Source of the DNA: Styela clava
Taxonomy: Eukaryota > Chordata > Ascidiacea > Stolidobranchia > Styelidae
Reading direction: 5' to 3'
Assembly (NCBI RefSeq): GCF_964204865.1
Contig: NC_135262.1
Location: forward strand, 2,976,001-3,040,000
Length of the DNA stretch: 64,000 nucleotides
The position numbers and the translations under genes were made by a program. The notes under the pieces were generated by a model, which was not told where the DNA came from, made no database searches, and saw only the letters and a program-made list of their open reading frames with translations. Positions within the stretch are counted from its first letter, which is position 1. Each line of letters opens with the position of its first letter. Of this stretch, positions 43,738 through 56,036 are shown one piece after another.

Positions 43738-44684
43738 TATTGCTGTCTATGAAGAAGACGTTTTGTTCAAGGCACTGACCGTCACAGTTCATTTTCAGCG
43801 ACCATTCTTTCAAAAGTTATTAAAAGTTCAGATCATTTGTAATTAATTGCTGCAACATTACATTAAACTTATGGATATTGCGAAAATACATTGCATCACT
43901 AAGAAATTTAATTTATGTGTACCGGAGTCGGTCGGGCTTCTAATTTTAATTTTCGAAATACCCGTGATAGACTTTGTTAGAACAGCATTTAGGCTTGAAG
44001 TGCATCACTCACTAATTATCAATTAATTTCCTAAAATGATGTTGTGTGCCCCCGTTTTTGATATATACTGGATAGATATAAGCAATGTTTGAATAATAGT
44101 ATTAGCGTTATTGTCTAGTCAGAATTTTACTCGAACTCCTTCGAGCCTCGCATCAATAGACATTTTCTCTACACAGTTCATAACTAGCTCTTGGCAATTT
44201 AGGGGTCACCCTTACTTTTCTCCAAAAAGGAGGCTCCTTTCTTCTGAGTGAGTATATGTGATCATGCTTTTGAGCTATTTCTCTTAAAGAAAGTGATGTG
44301 AAATCTTGATTTGTCTGTGTTATTTCAGTGTAAGTAAGCATATATACAAGTTCAAATTGGTGTTTCAATAAATAAATCTTTATTTCATTCACTGCTGTGA
44401 TTTCTTAATACTTGAAGAGGTATTTCAGATTCAGATATTTTATTTCCGTCGTGCATGAAATATTGTATTTACACAAATAATAAATAAAATTGTAACAAAA
44501 AGATCAATTGAAATAAGGAGACCTACAATATTTCCACAATTGGCGCGGGGCCGCCAAAAACTATCAGAGTCATCGTGTCAGCGACACCGTGTTTGCTGAG
44601 TTCAACAGATGACGTCAAATAAAATGAACTAATTATTTTTCAACAAAATTGAGAAAACAATTTGGCAAAATCAATCGAGAGAGT

Positions 44685-44718
<34 letters not shown>

Positions 44719-45119
44719 CTAAGATTTGGTTAGAGTCTCACAGACAGTTTCAGTCTTCATTATAAAACTAATTAAACCTATTAATAAACTTATACTTATT
44801 ACCGGTACCTTTTTTTATTTTTTATGAGAGTCGGAGATTACTGATTAGAGGAGTTAGTTTAGCATATTAACGTCATGCTCCGATGAGCGCAAAGAAACAA
44901 CGTGACGTTACAAATTTCAGATAGCAGAAGGGGAATTCCCAGCAACCGCCAAAGGGTAGCAGTTCTGGGTACATCAATAACATTTGGGCGAGAAAGAAAA
45001 CCAGTTTGAAATTTTAGAAACAATTAGAGTAATAAAGAATAGTGAATAATTATTAATACATAATGGAGGAAATTAATCATCAGATATGCTTTTGTTTTAG
45101 ATGGATTTATATTCTCTAA
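43738..45119. other. NPL4 3' flank; no further gene seen
   Basis: A candidate poly(A) signal AATAAA is at 44367-44372. A run of about 30 T lies near 44685-44714. The rest has no convincing reading frame; the minus frame at 44153-44392 carries no domain. Confidence 0.45.
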
Positions 45120-45961
45120 TTTCGCGTGACGTCATAATCACGTGACAAAGTCGCTCGACCAAAACTGCAGGTATAACTCGCTGGTCTGCCGTGAATGCAG
45201 TGGTGTTTGAAATCATATCTATTCTTTAGCGTTAGTTGGTATAGCCTATGTTTGCACGGCATTTGTTTGTTTCTGCAGCTTAATGGTGCAAGGCTGTATG
45301 ATTTGTTTCAATCTCGGGGGAAAGTGTAGTTCATGTAACCTAGCTGAAGATTCCTCCAAACGCTAGCTGTTCTCTCATTATTCTTATAGTAACGAGGGCG
45401 GGGTCCTTAAAACCTAATACAATAAAGGAATATTTCAATTGGACGAAAATCGACCAATCAGAGAATTATGAAATCACGTGACCTGCGCAGTACCAAAACG
45501 GACATGCATTTGTCATGCGCGGAAATTAACCGTTTTTGACGGTTGCCAGATTTCAGAATTTCGTTTTTGAACGTTTCAATTCTGAATCAGACCGTTCAAT
45601 AAATATCTGGCAACAGTCATTTCTTCAAAAATCTCGCGCATGGCAAGTACATGACCGGTAATCTACTGCGCAGGTTGAGAAATTTTGAATCAGCCAATGG
45701 GGGTTGTGTATTTTCGTGCGCATGACAATTAGGAACTTCCGGCTAGGGGGTTGGACTTCCTGTCAAGATGTCCGTCTGCGCATGGCTGTAACATGGCAAA
45801 TGGGGTTCTGCGCCGATCACGTGACTTGAAATACGCGTTATGATTGGCCGTTAGTTAGATATTGATAAATACTGTATATGCGAAATTCTAACTTCGCCAC
45901 ATGTTTCTAAGTTCCTCCTGTTCTGGTCTAATAATGGCGGACGGACTTGGGAGTATAAAAG
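45120..45961 (+). promoter_or_regulatory. Promoter-like region without a visible gene
   Basis: A palindromic CRE (TGACGTCA, near 45126), E-boxes CACGTG (near 45139, 45475 and 45819), CCAAT boxes, repeated TGCGCA/ATGCGC motifs like NRF1 half-sites and a TATA-like GAGTATAAAAG at about 45951-45961 occur within 850 bp, in a region richer in G+C than its surroundings. I find no long open frame downstream. It may drive a non-coding or short first exon, or be an enhancer, or be part of the fold-back element inside it. Confidence 0.35.
45454..45699. repeat. Imperfect inverted repeat with arms of about 110 bp
   Basis: The left arm reads CCAATCAG... ACCTGCGCAGTA ... ATGCGCG ... GTTGCCAGAT. The right arm carries the same blocks in the same order on the other strand, ending at a second CCAAT. 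The arms differ at many positions, so it is old or functionally constrained only in the blocks. Confidence 0.6.
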
Positions 45962-46319
45962 CTCAAGCTTACTAATTGTAAAATAATTACTGAATTGCAA
46001 GGCTTTGAATTATATTTCAACATTTTTATTCGTCTCAACTGCTTTCCTCTCCCACAGAATGATCTTTTGTCGCTCCCGGGCCTTACATTGGGGTATATGG
46101 AGGCTTGAATCATGATAATATCAGTGTAAAACTTTAAGGGTTATATTCCTGCAGAACTAGCATTGAAATGGCATCATAATTAAGCAAAAACACTCAAAAA
46201 TCGTCTTTTTCCAATTTATTTACGGATTCCTTCACAAGCATTTCAAAGAACATTTTTCAAATGTAATATAATACAAGGCACACAAAATAGCAAAAATACT
46301 AATATTTCGCCAAATTTTC

Positions 46320-46421
46320 GGTGCTCCCGTAGTATGTGTACCAAGATGGCGCACAACCTGAACATAGTGTGTGTACCAGGTTGGGGTTATCAGGTCTTGG
46401 TACACATACTACGGGAGCGCC
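46320..46421. mobile_element. Short MITE of family M1
   Basis: Ends GGTGCTCCCGTAGTATGTG and CATACTACGGGAGCGCC. The flanks AAATTTTC and AAATGTTC agree at seven of eight positions. It contains AAGATGGCGCAC just inside the left TIR. A run of 20 G lies further right at 46802-46821. Confidence 0.75.
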
Positions 46422-46905
46422 AAATGTTCTACATAAATAAATATTATATTTTGGCACTTTTTAGGGAACTTTGTGTAAAGTTGAGGTATTGTGTATTTTT
46501 GAGTATTAACATTGAAAATTGGGTAACAATGCTTCAAATTAAAATGACCTCACTTGATAGGCTATAATTGGACGGGAACTTATTGCCTCAAGGTGTTTCG
46601 TACCCGCTTTCTAAACAAGGATTTGGGCAAGCAGATACTGGGCATATAGAACCAGGGTCAGAAATTTTCAAAGGAAGGGTTCTTAATTTTTTTTTTCAAG
46701 TTAGGCTGAAAACATGAGTCTTTAGGGTTTAAAAAGCGTTTCAAGCTACGAAAAGTTATGCATAATACAGAAAGATGCCTAAATTTTTAACATTTTAAAG
46801 TGGGGGGGGGGGGGGGGGGGGCGTTGGTCGATCGATAAGCAGATAGCGTAACATAAAATAACACAGGTTTGAGTATAGGTCTCTTGCTAGGCTCGAATCA
46901 GGGTT

Positions 46906-47193
46906 GTAAACTAGAATTCGGTTGGAAACCGAAGACTTATCGATCCAAGGTTAGGGGATCCCCCCAAAACAGTGGTCTTACTCCATAGTGACACCGTGTG
47001 TAATTAATTAATAACTCGCTATTTATACGACATAATCCATCCAAAATCAATAGGCTTCTGATCCGAGCTAAAATGAATGCACATGCAAAATTTGGAGCAG
47101 ATTGAACCTCGCTTTCGTGAGATATCGCGTGCATCTAACACACAGACATACAAATACCTATCAACATACTTACCGATCAAGATCGATAAGTAA
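46906..47193 (-). repeat. Dispersed repeat R2, near full length, inverted
   Basis: Plus strand reads GAATTCGGTTGGAAACCGAA at the left and ACCGATCAAGATCGATAAGT at the right, the mirror image of the copy at 42673-42969. Confidence 0.7.
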
Positions 47194-49871
47194 CAAGACA
47201 ATATTAAAAAAAAAAATAATAATTTGGAGGTAAAACAGTTTTTGGTTGAGCTTTTGCTCGTGATAAGGCCATTATTCTTATTGCTTAACAGGTTTTCTGA
47301 GAAATGTTTTGGACAAGTAGATACATAAGCAAAATAAAACCTAAATTTGGGCATGAATTCTCTAGCTTGGATTGATCTATGCTATAAAAAAGTTTCTGAA
47401 TGAGCAGATCTAACAGGGCTTCGATTTTCTGCCAAGCCTGACCTATGCTCTTAAGAAGGCACTGGGCAAGGCGTTACTCCAGCATAGGGCTTTTCCAAAG
47501 GACCACACAGAAAATTTTGCTACTTTCCAGGGTGAGGTAACAGTCTGTCTTTGGAGATATGCAAATATTTCGTAAAATTGTGACACAAAATGGTAAATTT
47601 AATATAAAAGGATATATAAAATATGAATATAAATAAAATTCATTTGGGCGAACTTATCATTAGAAGCAATAAAATGCAGCTTCTTATAGGGTTTAGCAAG
47701 ATGTCTACACGGGACGTTCACAGATTTTTTAACAACTCCAAGTCTCTACTCAAACAAAAATAAAGATATTCAAAGGAGCGATAGTTTTTATTCTAATTTG
47801 AGTGTAAGGTTATGTGTATGGGACGGTAATTGGTTCGATTATATGCTTTGCCAGTGGCAATTTAGATTGACTTTAGATCTCATACAACGGCGCGCGCCCC
47901 ACAAGAAGGGCATAGACAATTTTTTGAAGGAGCTTGAAGCTAATTAAAATAAAAAATAGGTTGGATTTGCTCTTGCCCGCCTTATTCTATTTAGGTACCT
48001 TCCATCCTTGTATTTCCAACGTGTTTTTTTGAATAAAACCTACTTTCGCCCTACATAGCCTATTGTTAGCTAGTTATTTTTGAGGTAGGGCAAGAGACTT
48101 GACAAATTCTAAAAACGTGGCTTAAAAAATTTGAGAATCACTGCTTTAGATTAAAGTTTAGGGATTGTGACAAAACTGATTCAGACGAAAATATACGGAC
48201 GAAGTCAGACGAAGTAAAACAGACACTTCAATGTGAAACAGAAAAGGGAGCTTCATTAGAAAATAACAATAAAACAAATAACCTTGGTTGGAATAGCAAA
48301 TTGTGTATATTAGAGAAAGTCGTTCATAAGTTTTACAAAAGACTTGTGTATATTGATACTTTTCATTAAAAGAGTGAATTTAAATTAAAACTTGATAATA
48401 AAAAGCTTATAAATCTTACTGAGATAAATTTACCCTAAGACTTTTCGACTGGATTAGTATTTTTTCTAAAGGACTCCAGATTGTTTTAATGAATCCCCAT
48501 AGAGTAGATTTTGAATTATAAACTTAAATTTGTAATTTTTATTACTGGAATCGAAAGCTCATATTTGGGTGCCCCAAAGCAATAGTACTCGATAATTATA
48601 GGTGAGCTTTAGATAATTTTGCAATCTGATATTCCTTAAAAAAATCAAAAGACTTAAGTCCAAGTCTCGCGCTTGGAAAATAACTAAAAAATTTTGTACC
48701 ATGGAGCCAAATTTTGTGTAATCAGGCTAAATTTAGCATTTTTAATCAAACCTAAAGCATTAACTTGAGGCCAAGGTACAATATTCTGATTGCAAAGAAT
48801 TCTAGAATATCGAGTTTTGAATGATTTGGAACGGATTCAAATATTAACGACTTTTGGATCGATAAAAACTAGCATAAATATCTTGTGCCAATCACAGAAA
48901 AAAAATCATTTAAAACAATCAAAACAAGACAAAAACAATATATTTCAATGGGAAATAGGAAAAAGCTTCAATAGAAAGCAGACACAGAAGAACAAATAGC
49001 AAATTCAAACAAGGTAAAACATTTTGTATACAAAAAAATTTGTACAATAGAATATGGAAATATAAATTTCAAGGTATCTAAGCACAGTATATAAATCAGA
49101 GGTAGTGTACTTGTTGGAAGCATTGTGATTTCGACAGAATTTTGTCATAGATTGTAAACCCACAAACTGCCGCTCAACTAAAGATCAATTTTGTGGAAAA
49201 CTTGGTTTTTAAAGGTTCATACCAGATTAGCTAGCATACTAAAGCTTTCATAGAAAACAATATTAAAGAAAGTACAGTGACATCTCGGTAGCCAAATGAC
49301 TTGATTATTAAACAAGTCAGTAGTCGACCAAAAAATACAGCGCTACTCAAACGAAAAATTCGGTGTTTGAATACGAGAGTGTGTCGCCAAATGAGACGAT
49401 GTCTTGTCAATGTTTTTTTTTTTTTTTTCATTGAAGTCATATTTTTTTTTTCATTAAAGTCATATTTTTTCAATGCAATTCTGACATTTGACCATTTTCC
49501 GTACTGAGTTATTGATAAATGAGTGTTTTTCATTGTGTGTGAACACTCAGCAATCTGTCTTATTGATGTATTCTATGTTTTCAGTAAATCATTTGTTGAC
49601 ATTCATTCAGTACAGTAAAAAAGACTCATACAATTACATATCTCCCATTGACTGGGAGGTATTCAAGATTCGATTCGAAAAAACATTCGATTCTGAAATC
49701 AACAGATATTCGAAAATGCCCAGCCTACCCTTGAGATATCCTAATATGCTTCGTTATCATTCTGTTCAGCTCTTTTATTTCTCCCGTTAGAATTCGGGTC
49801 GAAAATTCCGCAACGTACAAGACCCCCAAATAATGGATTACAGAACATCGAGCTTAGTATCAATATTACCA
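47194..49871. other. Long gene-free stretch
   Basis: AT-rich DNA. A block at about 48084-48155 (GACTTGACAAATTCTAAAAA, then TTTGAGAATCACTG) recurs at about 56762-56841 and looks like a hAT end. A pogo-like end (CAGTGACATCTCGGTAGCC) lies near 49274, and a worn copy of the 41774-42101 element at about 49480-49728. No gene supported. Confidence 0.4.
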
Positions 49872-50596
49872 TTATATCAACACGGCCCATGGTGGATAAG
49901 ATAACTCGTCTTTCGAGTCGGTGTCTTTGTTCCAAGCGTAGTAACTCAGAGGGTTGAAGAACATGTCCACGAAGCTTCCAATCATGATAACGGTGTTGAA
50001 TGAATCATTCTCTCATTTTCGAAGCTGAAAAACGAAATAAAAAAAATAAGTGGACAGGTTATTTGTCAAAACAATATTTTTTACATGACATGTTTATACT
50101 CGTTTTGAGTATTGCTCTGAACAAGGCTCCGCACAATCTGCCACCGCTCCATAAGGATTTGCTTTAGTTCACGGATTCTTCTTGGTTCGGCATTGCTTAC
50201 CCACTTCATTACACCTAAGTGATGTGGTAGATACAAGATTTCAATCTGTGATGGCAATTTAGTTAAGTCCTACGCAACTAGGCATCCTTGCATCATGAAA
50301 AACATAATTGAAAATCAGAAATATTCTCTAGAAAGTTTGTGTTATTTTTATCCGCTCCTCCTGTATCAATAACGGTTGCGCACACCAGGCTTAAAGTCTT
50401 GCTCTATACAAAGTTCAATACAAAAATGAAATCAAAGTATAAAGCACTCACTTCACTAGTTTGAAGACCCAAGCAACTGCAATTGTTTCGAAGAGTGCGA
50501 CAGAAACAAGTCCGAACACAACTGAGTATCCGTCGAATATGCCGAGAAAGTAACTCCCAGATCTCATCGTCAAAATTAAACCGATTACAAACATGT
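49872..50596 (-). pseudogene. SLC6-type neurotransmitter/amino-acid transporter fragment
   Basis: The upstream exon 50596-50452 is bounded by an acceptor (CATTTCCAG) and a donor (GTGAGT). It encodes a stretch starting MFVIGLILTMRSGSYFLG, with FETIAVAWVFKLV, which fits the TM10-TM11 region of SLC6 carriers. The next segment starts after TTTTTCAG at 50024 and reads NFENE in phase. It is then out of frame with a typical late block (MIGSFVDMFFNPLSYYAW, ELSYPPWAVLI) that ends at a TAA at 49872-49874, where SLC6 proteins usually continue with GW. Part of the loop and the helix between the two blocks is missing. I found no earlier SLC6 exons up to 52.6 kb. A decayed or deleted gene copy is most likely. 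Confidence 0.6.
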
Positions 50597-50846
50597 CTGG
50601 AAATGAGGATAAGTAATTAAAGTTTGTCTTTTAAATTTGTGCGTTGTTTTTTTCCCTGAACAATGCTCTGCACAAGAGGCCATTGATATCTAGCAAACTA
50701 CTTTTATTGAAAGAACCAGAATTTTTTGGTTTCTACATTGCTATTTCATATCCTAGGATTAGGTTGTTGTGGCCGTGGGTATGGGATGTGAATCCAAGAT
50801 TTCAATAACCTGTGATGCCATCATAATTAATTATAATGCTTTAAAC

Positions 50847-51424
50847 CAGTGGTTCACAACCTACCATGGATTGGGGCCCCCTTCCAGAGGATTTCAGCAC
50901 TCATGGCCCCCTGTTTATCATTTCAGTGGTATTTACAGTGTTAGTTGACAAATCAATCGAATCCCATGCAGGGATGGTTATGTGCGAGAGGATTGCTGGA
51001 CTCCTCACTGTCGTTGGGTGGTTCACGTAACCGCTGGTCGGTTACGGCTTCCTCCACCACCAAGTCCATGCTTCCGAAAACAAACAATATACCTAATCCC
51101 ATACCCGACTTGGAATGGTAACCGGACGAGAGGCCGTGGTTCGCCATATGGATAAGCCGTCTTATCGGATTTCCTCTCCCCCGGGATGAATATGTAAATC
51201 ACAATAAATCTCTCTCTCTCTATTCTGATTAATAGATTCCAAATCCCATTATGTACAAACAATTCATGACTGACCAAATGACAAACAACCTGCGAGAAGA
51301 CCCTAACAAGCCATGAAACTGGGAAAAACAGGGAGATTTCATGTAAAGCGAAAAGTAAAATCAGTTTTGCTCCTAGCATTGTGGCCCCCTCCAACTGCTC
51401 CTGGGCCTCATTTGGGAACCTTTG
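50847..51424. mobile_element. hAT-type MITE carrying a SINE
   Basis: The left end is CAGTGGTTCACAACCTACC and the right end, reverse-complemented, CAAAGGTTCCCAAATGAGG. The flanks CTTTAAAC and CTTCAAGC agree at six of eight positions. A SINE copy fills 50957-51200. Confidence 0.6.
50957..51200 (+). repeat. SINE copy nested in the hAT MITE, head missing
   Basis: Begins at the B-box-like TCGAATCCCATGC and runs through GGTCGGTTACGGCTTCC and CCGGACGAGAGGCCGTGG to GAATATGTAAATC. Confidence 0.65.
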
Positions 51425-53094
51425 CTTCAAGCGCTAACCCACCAACAGAATAGGCCTGATTACAAGTCCATCAAAACCAGTCTAGCGACTTAGCGAGACA
51501 GTTCGATTCAAAATAGTCAAAGTGGTCTCTGAGACTACTTAGCGCCCTTGATAACATGTCCAAACCAACGGGAATGTGAATACAAATTGACAAATTAATT
51601 AAGGACATAAAAGGTAGATAAGTTAGATCATTTTGCCGACCATGTTTTCAGTGGCTGACGGACAACTCGACTACACTGACAACTCTAGTGCCGACTGATA
51701 TTAGTTGTAAGCCAACTCACCACGCTGCCACGGCAAGGTTTCAGTCATAGAGTTGGAATTTCTTTTTGCAGAAGAAAACCAGGAACAGATAGGCACTGAA
51801 TGGATGAAAGATTTTGTTTACTTTTTTGTTACGAATAATGAATTTTGTTGGGATACTAAACGTTATGAGGAAATTTACCGAAAGAACGATTTTGTTTTCA
51901 TTTTCGTCACCAATAATGAATTTTATTTGAATACTAAACGTTATGGGAAAGTTTGTTGCGTTACACACTTACTCTTTGCAATACTGCGGCCCGTAAATCC
52001 TTAAACACCTCCGAAGAAGAGAGTCCACAGATAACTCTCCTTAGACATATACAAGGACATATATAAATATGTTTAACCACTCCTTTATAGTATAGGCGAG
52101 CCAAATTATTGTGGCACACATTCCTTATTATGCTGTTATGGCCTGGGTGAAGTGAGAAGAGCAGCCCTGCTTTTCAACGTCCGACCATACTGAAGAAAGT
52201 GCTTGCCACGTTGCGGCTTCGAAGTCCAGCACAAACCTCTTCACACGTGCACCGGAAAAAGAAAGGGTACAACATACAATATACCAGTACCGACTATAAA
52301 TGCACAAAGTCAAGTAACTCACCTTTACTCCGCCAATCTGCAATCTACCTCCTACGATCTCTTTGCGTGCCATTTTAGCCACAATCCCACAAGCTGTGTG
52401 GGGATTCTCTAACCCCCGTTCCGTTACCAATCTTTTCAGTTTTCCATGTTGTCGCTCGCCGACCACAGGGCCATGTGAATGGGGCACTTCATTTCTGATG
52501 AAATCAGAACGTTCCCTTTGAATGAAAGCAGACGTTCCCTTCCCGCCTACGAAGCATCTCCAGGAATCAGGGTAATCTAGCAGTCGACGACCTCTAGGTT
52601 CCATCTGCTGGGATGGAACAACTGGGCTGGAGTTATGATGGGTGTCCTGGGCCTGGTACTGTCATATTACACCACACGATCCATTCAAAAAATTGCGGCA
52701 GTCTAGGCCTACAGTTAACCAGTAAGGATGCTAAGTATGACTGCTAAGTAATCGATTCTTATACGATTCCAAAAATACAATTTTAACCACTAAAAACATC
52801 AAAGCAATTGGTCCAGCATGTTATGACTGATGAGTAAATATATTTTTCTATAACAAGAATTATAACAACAACATAATAATAACAAAATCGGGCAAAAACG
52901 AATCGTTTAGATCCCACAAGAACTTTTTAAAAAATTAAACGTAATAGCATTCTAGCAAAAAACATCAAAGCAAAGGACTTTTCCCCGAGCATCGACTTCC
53001 TTGTTTACTTCGTGAAATTGGCCAATCAGCAAAATGCAAAAAGTGACGTAACAATGCTCCCTTTTCGCATCCGCTCAGACACTTTTCGAGTGGA
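51425..53094. other. Mostly gene-free; one weak candidate first exon
   Basis: On the minus strand 52373-52323 could be a first coding exon: it starts with ATG, encodes MARKEIVGGRLQIGGVK and ends at a good donor (GTGAGT). Around 51760-51720 a second short segment (MTETLPWQRG) also ends at GTGAGT. I cannot join them in phase or tie them to the SLC6 fragment with confidence. Nothing else recognised. Confidence 0.25.
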
Positions 53095-53525
53095 AGTGGT
53101 GACTCCTCTACGGCCCATGGGCCGGGGCCACGGCCCATCGAATTGGGCCACGGCCCATCGAATTGGGCCACGGCCCATCAGGCTATGGGCCGCGGCCCAT
53201 CAAGTTGTGTAAAGGGACTATTCACTTGACACAGACAGTGACCGAACTCCTAACCCTAACCTGGTACCCTACACATACTACAGGAGTAGTATGTAGCTTG
53301 ATATTTATTTTTATATCAATGCTTATCGTAAGAAAAAAATTTGGAGGCATCCCGCGATTTTTTTGGTTCGAATATTGACAAATTTGTAAAAATTGGAAAT
53401 TTTGGTAAGATAATTGAATTTTTTCTGATGGGGCCGCGGCCCATAGGTTGATGGGCCATGGCCCATGTGGCCCAATTAGATGGGCCGTGGCCCCGGCCCA
53501 TGGGCCGTAGAGGAGTCACCACCCC
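53095..53525. mobile_element. Fold-back element with GGCCCATGGGCC-rich inverted ends
   Basis: The left end starts TGGTGACTCCTCTACGGC and the right end is its inverse, finishing near GCCGTAGAGGAGTCACC. Both arms (about 100 bp) are built from GGGCC/GGCCC palindromic units such as GGCCACGGCCCATC. A truncated M1-type MITE piece (CACATACTACAGGAG) lies in the central part. Confidence 0.7.
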
Positions 53526-54015
53526 TGTAGCACTTTTCTCCCTCAGACAGATTTTCAAGCGTGGTCGTAAACATTACCTGGTTTTCGCGATTTTGAACTC
53601 TATTCGTTAGTTTTCTGTTGTGTTTCGGAAACTTAAATATAAATCAGATAATTCAATGATCCCTCGGTCTTCCTAGAAGTTTAGATTTAATTGCAGTAAT
53701 ACAAAATTAGTGTAGAAATAGCTGTGATAGACTGGGCTAAAATTCTTTACCGGTACTTTTAAAAAACCGGTTGTTGTGTGCGATGATTAATAATGATGGT
53801 TTGAAACACATACCCCTGTACCCCATTTTACAGGCGCCAACTCGCAAAAGCACTCTTAAAATAGCCCCGAAAATTTTGCAATGGTAAAGTATAGAAATTT
53901 TTCGGGGGTCAAAGATCGGGGACGGGTTCATTGGCCAGTAGGTAATGACTAATGAGAAAGTTTTTATAACAAGAATTCTAATAACAAAACCATCTGTATG
54001 TTAAAAAAATGACAG

Positions 54016-55612
54016 TCATAGTAAAAATATTTTACAATGTAAAAAGTTCAATTCATTCACATGTCTTCCTGTGAGTCTCGATCTCAATTTGGAGTCGGTA
54101 AGACCCGCTGAGCTAAACGCTCTTTCGCACGCAGTGGATGTTGCTGAGATGCAGAGTACGAAAACTGCGATGTTTGGATACACTTTTTTATTTCTTTGCC
54201 ACCATTGCATGATTTCTTCTTGGGTCACTGATATGCCAAGATATCTGTCATTTAAATATTTGAAATCTCAGCTGAAACCTCCAACTCCCTAGTCAGTTCA
54301 CAAATATCGCCGCCACTCTCTTGAACTGTCCATACCGTCGTTGATCAGATTTTCAATACATGATTCATTATTTTATTCAAGTAGTTCTATTGCCATTCCG
54401 CTCTGCTGGACTGTGGGCTGTTCCATCTCTGAGGTGTAAATATTTTGCACTTCTAATTGCAACAAGTTTTTCACTTTTTTTGATGCATCTTGCTTCCTGG
54501 ATTTTGTTTTGTATCTTGCATCCAAGACATATGCAATATCAAATGATGTACTTCCGTCATCTTTTAGACATATTTCAAATTATGAATTCAACACGCCAAA
54601 AACTGTGTTCCTAAACGCAACAATTCTTGTATTTTATCAAGGTTACCAACACTTATCTTTGAGTACTGGCTTTAGGAATAACCGGGTATATATGGGCTTT
54701 GGGGATGACAAGGTTATATAATGTTGCCTTCCAAAAATTTTGTAGCTACCTTAAATGGCTGTAGAATTGGCAATAAATCTTGCAAAATTCCCAGTAATGT
54801 TACTTTATTTCAGGATGTGATAATTCCCTTCAATTACCTTCTCTGAGTTCAGATACCACTGCACGGATGTGCCATTTCAGTTCATTAAGTCTCAATAGCA
54901 TTTCATAAATGGAGTTCCACTTGGTGGACACAACGATTATTAGGTCCAACAATAATGGCTTCCCTGTTATCAATTGCTTCCCTAGAAATATCGTGGTATT
55001 TTCGGTATCTTTTCTCGTGTTTGGTTTCGTAATGCGACTTAAAATTATATTTTTTCGTTACGGATATTACTTGAAAACACACCAGACACTGTGGTTTTAC
55101 GTTGTTGTCGGTAAGGAAATAAGTTTACTCTCAGTTTACTTCGGTCACCCTTTTTCCACACTCATTGTATGATGAATTGTTATATTTGAAAAAAAAATTG
55201 TTACTTGTAGCGCGAGCAGGCCTAGTGCTACCGTCAAAAAAACAACCAAGTACGTGCAAGTTAGGGCCCAGATAATAATAAAATGGATACTGAAATAACA
55301 GGTGCTGTGAAGGACAGAATGGTCCGTCATCGAGTCTACAGCACCTTAAGATAATAAAAAAAGAATGGAGGAAACAAATAAAAAGAGTAATACATGACAA
55401 TAGGAAATCGTGTTTTTTAATCTGGTCGCGTACCCCCGACAAGGTGATCTCAAGACAAGACCCGTATAGCGCTATACTCGTAGCGCTATTAACCCGTTCA
55501 GCGAATACAAAACACACAGAGTAATAGTATGGATGATAAAGCGTTTTCGGCATATTTTAGCCAACTCAAAAGTTAATTCTTGCAATAATTCAAAGCTGCT
55601 CCTCAGATTGAA
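54016..55612 (-). pseudogene. Decayed hAT transposase
   Basis: Read on the minus strand. A probable 5' end CAGTGGTTTTCAATCTG lies at about 55610. A BED-like finger follows near 55112-55015 (QCLVCFQ, NFKSHYETKH), then hAT core pieces near 54960-54850 (STKWNSIYEMLLRLNELKWH) and 54770-54700 (LLPILQPFKVATKFLEGN). The dimerisation block is at 54228-54016 (ISATSTACERAFSSAG, KLRSRLTG, ELNFLHCK). Stops and frame changes separate these, and the catalytic stretch is largely missing, so it cannot encode a working enzyme. I did not find the 3' terminal repeat. Confidence 0.7.
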
Positions 55613-56036
55613 AACCACTGCCATAAAGGCACCGTCTTGACGTTTATAGATTCAACAATGGAATTCCGTGATTTTAAACATCAATCCCGACATCGAGATT
55701 AGGAAAAGGACTATTTCCAGTTGGAATAGTTTAAAAATAAATCAAAACTGTTCTGCTAATAAATACAAAGATCTGCCAAAGGTTTAGTAGTATAGTATAG
55801 ACTATAGAGGACTTGCACGGGTCACGTGACCTTGTTTACTGGACGGCAAAAAAACAAATTGGCTCCTGTCAGTTGCATGTCGGATTATACGTTTCCGTTT
55901 TGTTTGGCTGTTGAAAATGGTTATTTCGTATTGTTCCGTTGGACCACCCTGATGTATATTATGGTTCTTTATATAGACAGTTGTGCAAGGTGGGTTGGTT
56001 GGTGTGGTGAAAGTGGTAAGGGTGGAGTATGCAAAA

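Noticed and set aside
46334-46567. Open frame of 77 codons
   Set aside because: About one third is M1 MITE sequence; the rest has no homology that I can see.
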